From: CAZGTQ01 sp964528575
GTDB taxonomy: Bacteria; Planctomycetota; UBA1135; GCA-002686595
Direction of reading: 5' to 3'
NCBI GenBank assembly: GCA_964528575.1
Contig: CAZGTQ010000119.1
Location: 1-5,222 of the forward strand
DNA: 5,222 nucleotides
Below the pieces are notes generated by a model, which saw only the letters and a program-made list of their open reading frames with translations, did no database searches and was not told where the DNA came from. Positions 1 to 5,222 of this stretch are shown in pieces; position 1 is the first letter of the stretch; the number at the start of each line of letters is the position of its first letter. A program made the position numbers and the translations under genes.

Positions 1-1822
1 CGATGCGCGCGTCGCCTCCGATGCGCACGCGCGTCGTCTCGCCCGCGACCACTGTCGCGACCGCGTGCGCTCGGTCGGCGACGAGCCCGTAACGGCCGGG
101 CGCGAGCGAGTCGAGCTGGAAGCGCCCCTTTCCGTCGGCGAACGCAGCCGATCGGTGCTCGACGTCGATGCCCCTCACCCACACGGTGCTGCCGTAGGCG
201 GGCTCGCCGCTCTCGTCGACGATGGTGCCCTCGATCGCCCCGCCCTTCGCGACGACGATCTCGACCCCGGTGCGCTCGTCGCCGGGTTCCACGAGGAGCT
301 CGACGACTCCGGAAGGCGCGTAGCCCGCGCCCTCGGCCGACACGCGCACCACGCGCGCGCTCACGCCACCGACCTTGAACTCGCCGCGCTTGTTCGTGCT
401 ATCGGACCACGCGCTGCGCATGCGTTCCCTGTCCAGGGACGCGCACGTGACGGTCACGCCCCGAATCGGCGCTCCGGCGCCGTCGACGACGCGGCCCGCG
501 ACGGTCGCGGTGCGCGTGCACACGAGCTCGAGGTCGACCTTTTCCGCGAGCGAGACGTCGACAGGAGGCGGGTCGACGTAGAGCGGCGCGCGCACGGACA
601 CGAGCCACGCTCCGCCGGCGAGACCCGCGAGCTCGAAGGCTCCGTTCTCGTCCCGAAACTTACGCGCAACGGGCTCGCCCGCGGCCGGAGTCGCGGTGAT
701 GGTGAAGCGCTCGATCGGCGCACCCACGTCGTCGACGACGCGCCCGCGCACGACGCCGCCCGGGTCGAGCGTGAGCACGAGCTCGGGCGACGGCGGCGCG
801 CTCGTCGCGCTCGCGGTCCACGCAGGCGAGTCCTCGTTCGCGCTCGGCGGGCGCGCGCTGGCGCGCACGTGGTACGTGCCCGCCGGCAGGCCGCCGACTC
901 GGAACGCACCCGTCTCGTCGACGACCGCCTTGATCGTGACGCGCTTCTCGAAGGCCGCGACCTGCGCCGTCTCCACCTCGACGTCCGCCTGCAGCGCAGG
1001 CGTCCCGTCCGGCCAGCGCACGACGCCGACGATCGCCGGGTCGCCACCGACGACGAGCACGACGTCCGTGCGCTCGTCGCCGTCCGCGAGCGTGCCGAGG
1101 TCGAGCTCTGCGGGCGGCGCGCCCGCAACCGTCGCGACGAGCTTCGCCGGCCCCGGCGTGACGGCGCGCAGCACGAACTCGCCGGCGGCATCCGTCGCCG
1201 CTCTCCGCTCGCGCACCACGATCTCGGCGCCCAGGAGGGGCTCTCCGCGCGCGCCGACGACGCGGCCGTGCACCTGCGCGCCGCGGACGAACCACAGACC
1301 GAGCGAGAGCGTCTCGCCGGGCCGCACGACGAGCGCTTCGCGGCGCGACACGGCCCAACCGTCGACGTCGCACTCGAGCTCGTACACGAGCGACGGCGGC
1401 AGCCCGCCGAAGTCGAAGCGCAGGCGCGGATCTTCGACGATCGTGCTGCGCTCCTCGAACGTCGTTTGCTCCATCGAGCCCGCGCGCGGACGGCCGCGGA
1501 TCACGACCTTCGCGCCGGCGAAGTCCGCCGCCGTCTCGGGCGTCGCGTTCAGGTGGGCCGCGATCCGCGCGCCGAGCTCGGCGCGGAGCTCGACCGGCTC
1601 CACGAGCTCGTCGAGGTCGAGCCGCACGGATCTCTCGAGGTAGAGGTAGCGGGCATCGAGCTGGAGCCGGACGAAGCGCTCGTCGCGCTCGAGCGATAGG
1701 CGGAACGTGCCGTCGGCCGAAACGGGTGCGCGCTCCTCGCCGGGGCGCGTCGTGACAAAGGCCTCCTCGTCCGCCGGGACGACCGCGCCGTCGACGGGGA
1801 CGACGCGCCCGCTCACCCACAC
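1..1822 (-). repeat. Array of at least seven diverged protein repeats (second paralogue)
   Basis: The unit pattern matches that of the neighbouring gene. Corresponding units fall in the same order, with an offset of about 40 residues up to unit 6 and about 50 at unit 7. The array continues past the left edge: an eighth unit would begin at about the last visible codons (GGDARI). Unit 1 contains ARYLYLERSVRL (143-154), matching GRYVYWRRTRVL (102-113) in the other protein. Unit 2 opens with GARI in both. Confidence 0.72.
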
Positions 1823-2080
1823 CGCGTCCTCGGCCGCTCCGACCACGGATGCAGCGGACTGCGCACGCCGCTCGCTCTCGTGCGCCGCCGTCGGCGCGGG
1901 CTCGCTCGACGCGATGAGCTCGACGGACGGAGCGACGGCGCGCCCCGTTCGCTCCACGCCGCTCGAGACGGAGTCCGAGTCACGCTCGCCGCGCGCCAGC
2001 ACGAGGGCGGCCGCCGCCACGAGCGCCGCGACGAGCGCGATCCCGCCGGCGAGGACGAGCGTGCGCGAGCGGAGCGTCAT
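1..2080 (-). CDS. Membrane-anchored multi-repeat carboxypeptidase regulatory-like protein (3' end beyond window)
   Basis: I translated this frame by hand. It is open for 693 codons, from an ATG at 2080 to the left edge, and its C terminus is missing. An in-frame TGA at 2089-2087 leaves no other start between it and this ATG. Residues 1-6 are basic, and residues 8-29 form one hydrophobic segment with no clear AxA cleavage site, so I infer an inner-membrane anchor. Residues 31-86 are a Ser/Ala/Glu-rich linker. About seven beta-sandwich units follow, near 87-168, 169-262, 265-344, 347-437, 440-519, 524-610 and 614-688. Most show the CarboxypepD_reg pattern: G-x-V-V-D-x-x-G-x-P early, then D-x-x-G-x-F-x-L/V-x-G-L-x-x-G-x-Y/W. 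Clear examples are RVVDDVGAPIERF (446-459) and GAFRVGGLPAGTYHV (391-405). Only three cysteines are visible (237, 521, 546). No catalytic motif is seen. It lies 19 bases after a collinear paralogue, which predicts about four further units beyond the edge. The molecular role is unknown; a structural or binding function at the cell envelope is inference. Confidence 0.9.
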   Translation of the reverse strand, partial: MTLRSRTLVLAGGIALVAALVAAAALVLARGERDSDSVSSGVERTGRAVAPSVELIASSEPAPTAAHESERRAQSAASVVGAAEDAVWVSGRVVPVDGAVVPADEEAFVTTRPGEERAPVSADGTFRLSLERDERFVRLQLDARYLYLERSVRLDLDELVEPVELRAELGARIAAHLNATPETAADFAGAKVVIRGRPRAGSMEQTTFEERSTIVEDPRLRFDFGGLPPSLVYELECDVDGWAVSRREALVVRPGETLSLGLWFVRGAQVHGRVVGARGEPLLGAEIVVRERRAATDAAGEFVLRAVTPGPAKLVATVAGAPPAELDLGTLADGDERTDVVLVVGGDPAIVGVVRWPDGTPALQADVEVETAQVAAFEKRVTIKAVVDETGAFRVGGLPAGTYHVRASARPPSANEDSPAWTASATSAPPSPELVLTLDPGGVVRGRVVDDVGAPIERFTITATPAAGEPVARKFRDENGAFELAGLAGGAWLVSVRAPLYVDPPPVDVSLAEKVDLELVCTRTATVAGRVVDGAGAPIRGVTVTCASLDRERMRSAWSDSTNKRGEFKVGGVSARVVRVSAEGAGYAPSGVVELLVEPGDERTGVEIVVAKGGAIEGTIVDESGEPAYGSTVWVRGIDVEHRSAAFADGKGRFQLDSLAPGRYGLVADRAHAVATVVAGETTRVRIGGDARI
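1004..1028 (-). repeat. Near-identical 25-base word shared with 4173-4197 (GVVRWPDG)
   Basis: These 25 bases match 4173-4197 at 24 positions, and both copies encode the GVVRWPDG opening of the fourth unit. This is the closest nucleotide match I found between the two genes and it falls at equivalent places in both, as expected for a tandem duplication. Confidence 0.8.
1991..2080 (-). other. N-terminal membrane anchor of the second paralogue
   Basis: Residues 1-30 contain Arg4 and Arg6, then about 22 uncharged residues rich in Ala, Val and Leu, ending LVLAR. The length suits one membrane span with the N terminus inside and the repeats outside. There is no helix-breaking residue or clean AxA site before the charged Arg-Gly-Glu-Arg-Asp stretch, so a retained anchor is more likely than a cleaved signal. 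Cleavage within the Ala-rich part cannot be excluded. Confidence 0.7.
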
Positions 2081-2099
2081 CGCTCGTCATGCTAACGAG
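2081..2099 (-). other. Short intergenic spacer between the two paralogues
   Basis: Nineteen bases separate the TGA of the first gene (2102-2100) from the ATG of the second (2080). This is too short for a separate promoter and terminator, so cotranscription is inferred. There is only a weak purine patch (GACGAG) before the ATG and no clear Shine-Dalgarno sequence. An out-of-frame ATG lies at 2090. Confidence 0.7.
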
Positions 2100-5000
2100 T
2101 CAGTCGAAGCGCAGTTCGACCTGGGCTCTCGAGCCGGTGGAGAGCGTCACCCACGCCTCGGTACGGCGGCCATCGAGAGCGAAGCCGCCGACGCGGTAGC
2201 GGCCGGCGGGCAGCGGCCCGAGCGAGCGCGGGCGCGCGTGGAAGCGACCCGAGTCGTACGACGGCGCTCCCGGCACGCGCCGGTCGGGCAGCGTCCAGTC
2301 GAAGCCGCTCTCGTCGTGCAACGTGACGAGCATCGCGACGGGCGAGCCCGCGGCATCGAGGCTGCGCACGACGAGCCCAGCGGCGGGCCCGACGACGAGC
2401 TCGACGTCGTCGCGCTCGGCGCGCGGGAACCCGTGGATGCTGGCGGAGCCGCTCGCGACCTCGCCGGAAACGCACGCGACGAGCTCGTAGGCGCCCTGTG
2501 CGAGCCCCTCGAGGCGGAACGCGACGCCGGGTCCCGTCCACACGGAGCGCTCGTCGAGCAGGGCTCCGTCGGCGCGGCGCACGTGCACCGCCGAGTACAT
2601 CAACGGCGTCCCGTTCTCGTCGACGACGCGGCCGCGGACCGTCGCCGCGAGATCGAGCCGGAAGTCGACGCCGACGGTGCGCTCGCCGTCGCGCACGGTC
2701 GCGCGCTGCATCTGCATCCCGCGTTTGGAGCCGGCGGCAGTCACGACGTACTCGCCCGGCGGGAGCGCGCGCGCCGACCACGCGCCGTTCGCGTCCGTCC
2801 ACAGGTCGGCCCAGGCGCGCGTATGCGGACTCGCGGGCGCGACGGACACGCGCTCGCGGACCGCGGGCCGAGCGAGCTCGTCGAGCACCGTTCCGGCGAG
2901 CGATCCGCCCTCGAGCGTGATGTCGTGCTCGTAGGCGCCGACGGCGGGCAGGCGCAAGGCCCGCGACCAGTGCTGCGAGCCGGAGTACACGAGCAGCTCG
3001 TGCTCGCCCGCCTCGAGCTCCAGCTCGTACGAGCCCTCGCTGTCGACCGAGCCGAACGCCCTCGGGTTGGCGTCGACGGCGCGGCGGATCTGGATCCGTG
3101 CGTCGGTGAGCGGCTCCCCTTCGAGGCGAAGAACGCCGTGCAGGCGCGTCTTCTGGGCGCCGAGCGAGACGTGCACCGTCTCGCCCTTCGACACGACGAC
3201 GTGCGCGCTGGGACGACGATCGACGACATGGACGTAGGCGTTGCCGCAGGACGCGATCGGCTGCTCCCGGGGCTCGAGGAACAACACGTGAGCGCCGGGT
3301 TCGAGCGAGCCGACGCGGAACCGACCGAGCGCGTCGGCAGTCGCACCGCCACCGCCGCCCTCCATCGCGCGCACGACGATGCGGCGGCCCTCGATCGGTC
3401 CGCCATCGTCGCTCTGCGCGACGCCTTCGATCACGGCCTCCGGCCGCAAGCGCAGCACGACGTCGCGCTCCTCGCCCGCATCGAGCGGCACGAGGATCGA
3501 CTCCGAGCGAGCGTAGCCCTCGCTCGACGCCGACAAGCACAACGTCGCCGCGCCCTCCGAGCGCACCTGGAGCTCGCCGCGCCCGTCGGCCCGCCGGCCG
3601 CCCGACACGAAGGCGCGCGGCACCGGTTCGCCGTCCGGCCCCACGACGCGTCCGAAGACGCGCGCAACGCGCGCCAGCGTGAACGCGAGACCCGCGCTCT
3701 CGGCCGGAACGTCGCACTCGAGCGTTTGCGCCACGAGCGTGTCGCCGGCCTGCACCTCGAGCTCCCAGCGGCCCGGGCGCAGGCCGACGAGCTCGAACGC
3801 GCCGTCCTGGAAGTCGTGGAACAGGGAGCCCTTCCCGTCGATCGATCGCGCCGAGACGCGGAACCGATCGACCGGCTCTCCGCGGTCGTCGACGACGCAT
3901 CCGCTCGCGACGAGGCCCGGATCGAGCGTCAGCTCGACGTCGTCGCCGGCGACGCCGGCGACGGCTCGCGCTCGCCACCACTGGCCCTGCTGCACGCGCA
4001 CGGCCTTCGGCTCGGTCGGCTGCGCACGCGCACGGAGCGTCAGCCGCCCGTCCGCGACGCCCGCGACCTGGAACCGCCCCGCGGCGTCGGTGTGCGCCTC
4101 GAGACTCAGCCGCCGCCCCATCGGCTCGGCCGGCTCGCCGTACACGTCGACGATCGCTGCGACCACGGCGCACCCGTCCGGCCAGCGGACGACGCCGCGC
4201 ACCGTCGCGCCCGCGCCGAGCGTGAACGCGACGCCGTCGACGTGCTGCCCCAGCGCGAGCGCGCCGAGCTCGACGTCGACCGGCCGGGCCCACGGGACCG
4301 ACGCCGTCAGCGTCACGTCGCCCGGCTCGACGCCATCGAGAGCGAATGCGCCGCCTTCGTCCGTCTCCGTCTCGCGGCCGCTCGGGATGGCCACGACGTG
4401 CGCGCCTTCGAACGGCGCGCCGCGCGCGTCGACGACGACGCCCCGGACGAGCGCTCCGAGGCCCAGCTCGAGCTCGAGCTCCGTCGTCTCGCCCGCGCGC
4501 ACCGGCGCGGCGGAGTGGCGTTGCGCGCAGCTGCCGGCGTCGGCGGAGACGCTGTAGCCTTCGTAGACCGGCAGCGCGTCGAACGCGAACGTCAGGTCGT
4601 CGCTCGTCCGGAGCACGCGCGCGACCAAGTCGCGCAGGACGCCGTCCAGGCCAGGCCGGCGCACGCGCAACCGCACGATCGCTCCGCGCTCCCGGGCGAC
4701 GCCCTCCGGCAGCACGACCGTGCCGGCGATGCGGGCGCCGAGGAACGGTGTCAGCACGACCGGCTCCTCGGTGACTCCGGGCAAGACCCGCGTCCTGCGC
4801 CAGTACACGTAGCGGCCGCTCACCGAGAGATTGCCCGCCTTCGTCCCCGGCGGAAACGCGATGCGGAACGAGCCGCCGGCCTCCGCGACGACCGATTGGA
4901 ACGCGACGGGACGCCGCTCGAGGAGGTCCTCCGCCCGCAGGGGCCTGACGATGCGCTCGGGATCGAGGATCGCCGTGACCGGGACGCGCTCGTCCGCCGG

Positions 5001-5120
5001 GGTCCCCGGCGGCAGGTCGACGCGGCCGCGGATGTGGACCGCGTCCGCGTCGGTCTGCGCGGCCGCGGGCGCGGTCAGCGCCACGAGCAGCGCGAGGGAG
5101 CTCGCTCGGAGGAGCCACAT
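2100..5120 (-). CDS. Exported protein of about eleven carboxypeptidase regulatory-like repeats
   Basis: This is a complete 1006-residue protein. The ATG at 5120 is the first start after an in-frame TGA at 5159-5157 and leads straight into a signal peptide: MWLLR, a hydrophobic stretch to about residue 18, then AAA before Gln22. No membrane segment follows, so secretion to the periplasm or surface is inferred. The rest divides into about eleven beta-sandwich units, starting near residues 26, 128, 223, 305, 402, 485, 561, 658, 738, 825 and 912. The best family matches are ASGCVVDDRGEPVDRF (405-420) with GAFELVGLRPGRWELEV (440-456), and RGRVVDENGTPL (829-840). These are CarboxypepD_reg/CNA-B-like folds, known as non-catalytic modules in secreted proteins. 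Seven cysteines (198, 317, 408, 469, 528, 625, 883) are scattered, roughly one per unit at most. No zinc carboxypeptidase domain, LPxTG, PEP-CTERM or type IX sorting signal is seen, and the chain ends in VELRFD directly after the last unit. Its binding partner or function cannot be told from sequence. Confidence 0.93.
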   Translation of the reverse strand: MWLLRASSLALLVALTAPAAAQTDADAVHIRGRVDLPPGTPADERVPVTAILDPERIVRPLRAEDLLERRPVAFQSVVAEAGGSFRIAFPPGTKAGNLSVSGRYVYWRRTRVLPGVTEEPVVLTPFLGARIAGTVVLPEGVARERGAIVRLRVRRPGLDGVLRDLVARVLRTSDDLTFAFDALPVYEGYSVSADAGSCAQRHSAAPVRAGETTELELELGLGALVRGVVVDARGAPFEGAHVVAIPSGRETETDEGGAFALDGVEPGDVTLTASVPWARPVDVELGALALGQHVDGVAFTLGAGATVRGVVRWPDGCAVVAAIVDVYGEPAEPMGRRLSLEAHTDAAGRFQVAGVADGRLTLRARAQPTEPKAVRVQQGQWWRARAVAGVAGDDVELTLDPGLVASGCVVDDRGEPVDRFRVSARSIDGKGSLFHDFQDGAFELVGLRPGRWELEVQAGDTLVAQTLECDVPAESAGLAFTLARVARVFGRVVGPDGEPVPRAFVSGGRRADGRGELQVRSEGAATLCLSASSEGYARSESILVPLDAGEERDVVLRLRPEAVIEGVAQSDDGGPIEGRRIVVRAMEGGGGGATADALGRFRVGSLEPGAHVLFLEPREQPIASCGNAYVHVVDRRPSAHVVVSKGETVHVSLGAQKTRLHGVLRLEGEPLTDARIQIRRAVDANPRAFGSVDSEGSYELELEAGEHELLVYSGSQHWSRALRLPAVGAYEHDITLEGGSLAGTVLDELARPAVRERVSVAPASPHTRAWADLWTDANGAWSARALPPGEYVVTAAGSKRGMQMQRATVRDGERTVGVDFRLDLAATVRGRVVDENGTPLMYSAVHVRRADGALLDERSVWTGPGVAFRLEGLAQGAYELVACVSGEVASGSASIHGFPRAERDDVELVVGPAAGLVVRSLDAAGSPVAMLVTLHDESGFDWTLPDRRVPGAPSYDSGRFHARPRSLGPLPAGRYRVGGFALDGRRTEAWVTLSTGSRAQVELRFD
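2106..5045 (-). repeat. Array of about eleven diverged protein repeats (first paralogue)
   Basis: Units of about 75-100 codons recur along the gene. Each opens with a hydrophobic-G-x-V-V strand pair and a turn such as DDRGEP, PDGEP or ENGTP, and closes with a G-x-F/Y-x-L strand and an x-PG-x-Y/W turn. Units 3-6 and 10 are the most regular. Unit 1 (about 26-127) and unit 2 (about 128-218) lack the usual V-D-x-x-G turn, and unit 7 has a run of five glycines (588-592) ahead of its DALGRF strand. The units are strongly diverged from one another, so the array is old. Boundaries were set by eye and are good to within about ten residues. Confidence 0.75.
4173..4197 (-). repeat. Near-identical 25-base word shared with 1004-1028 (GVVRWPDG)
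   Basis: This is the partner copy in the first paralogue, in the same reading frame and at the start of its fourth unit (residues about 309-316). The single difference is the third base of the codon after or within the Arg-Trp region, and the encoded motif is kept. Confidence 0.8.
5058..5120 (-). other. Sec-type signal peptide of the 1006-residue protein
   Basis: Residues 1-21 comprise a short start with one Arg (position 5), an uninterrupted hydrophobic core rich in Leu and Ala, Pro18, and a small-residue AAA before Gln22. This fits signal peptidase I cleavage after Ala21. There is no lipobox cysteine, so it is not a lipoprotein, and no twin-arginine motif. The mature chain starts with an acidic segment and then the first repeat. 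Confidence 0.85.
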
Positions 5121-5156
5121 GCCGGCACAGCGGAACGCGCGGGACCGGCGAACGGT
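5121..5156 (-). other. Spacer before the first paralogue
   Basis: Thirty-six bases lie between the upstream stop and the ATG at 5120. The 20 bases before the ATG are pyrimidine- and GC-rich (ending TGTGCCGGC) and contain no GGAG-like ribosome binding site. I see no -35/-10 pair and no stable hairpin followed by a T run. This fits readthrough from the upstream gene. Confidence 0.55.
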
Positions 5157-5222
5157 TCAACGAGCGTTTCGCAGCGGCTCCAAGAGCTCGCTCTCCAGGC
5201 GGTCGCGGTACAGGACGTTGTA
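5157..5222 (-). CDS. C-terminal tail of an unidentified upstream gene
   Basis: Reading leftwards from the right edge, 21 sense codons are followed by TGA at 5159-5157. The peptide is YNVLYRDRLESELLEPLRNA plus a final Arg: charged, Leu-rich and probably helical. Eighteen of the 21 codons end in G or C, the codon bias of the two large genes, and this supports a real coding end. It is in the same frame as the following gene but separated from it by the stop and 36 bases, so it is not an N-terminal extension of that gene. The composition differs from the beta-rich repeats, so it is unlikely to be a third paralogue, although a different C-terminal region cannot be excluded. Family unknown; 21 residues are too few to identify it. 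Confidence 0.55.
   Translation of the reverse strand, partial: YNVLYRDRLESELLEPLRNAR

Noticed and set aside
65..1699. Open frame of 544 codons on the plus strand.
   Set aside because: It lies opposite the second paralogue. The product is almost only Arg, Ala, Asp, Glu and His, with no domain pattern, as expected of the complement of GC-biased codons. The minus-strand frame gives clear repeats and a membrane anchor.
660..1820. Open frame of 386 codons on the minus strand.
   Set aside because: It is an Arg-rich shadow in another frame of the second paralogue, whose true frame is open from 2080 to the edge.
2088..2090. ATG at 2090 as an alternative start for the second paralogue.
   Set aside because: It is out of frame with the repeat-encoding frame and leads into an Arg-rich reading. 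The correct frame has a TGA at 2089-2087, so the ATG at 2080 is the first possible start.
211..3900. Repeated GTCGTCGACGACGCG-like words, which at first look like operator or recombination sites.
   Set aside because: They occur in the coding frame at the R-V-V-D-D turn of successive units, so they are explained by the protein repeats and GC-ending codons.
3679..4557. Open frame of 292 codons on the plus strand rich in Ser, Thr and Pro.
   Set aside because: The composition is low-complexity and mirrors the antisense of the repeats. There is no start context or motif.
2100..5120. A carboxypeptidase enzyme, as the name of the domain family might suggest.
   Set aside because: Only the regulatory-like beta-sandwich modules are present. 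There is no zinc-binding HxxE...H peptidase domain in the 1006 residues.
2092..5160. Open frame of 1022 codons on the minus strand, overlapping almost all of the secreted protein.
   Set aside because: It is a frame-shifted reading of the same DNA: extremely Arg-rich, with no signal peptide and no recognisable fold. It also begins inside the tail and spacer of the upstream gene.

Overview
The window is very GC-rich (45 of the first 60 bases are G or C). On the minus strand it carries two long, adjacent, related genes and the last 21 codons of a third. All three are read leftwards, with short gaps of 36 and 19 bases, so they look like one transcription unit whose promoter lies beyond the right edge.

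Layout from right to left, in the direction of transcription. Positions 5222-5157 hold the C-terminal tail of an unidentified gene. Positions 5120-2100 encode a complete 1006-residue exported protein: a Sec signal peptide followed by about eleven consecutive beta-sandwich repeats of the carboxypeptidase regulatory-like (CarboxypepD_reg, CNA-B/prealbumin-like) type. Positions 2080-1 encode the first 693 residues of a second protein of the same kind. Its frame stays open to the left edge. It begins with a hydrophobic N-terminal anchor and a low-complexity linker, followed by at least seven similar repeats.

The two large proteins can be aligned unit for unit, with an offset of about 40 residues caused by the linker in the second. 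They are therefore best read as tandem paralogues that arose by duplication of a whole gene. One appears to be released across the inner membrane and the other to stay tethered to it. No catalytic domain, protease signature or sorting motif is visible in either. A structural, adhesive or cell-envelope role is an inference from the fold only.

Long multi-unit carboxypeptidase regulatory-like proteins in very GC-rich genomes are typical of Planctomycetota and Myxococcota. The style of these two (GRYxY near the N terminus, then GARI, RWPDG and RVVDDxGxP) suggests Planctomycetota to me, but this is an impression and not a search result. I see no RNA gene, mobile element, CRISPR array or convincing terminator. 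Many other long open frames exist on both strands, but they are arginine-rich or Ser/Thr/Arg-rich by-products of the GC-rich codon use.
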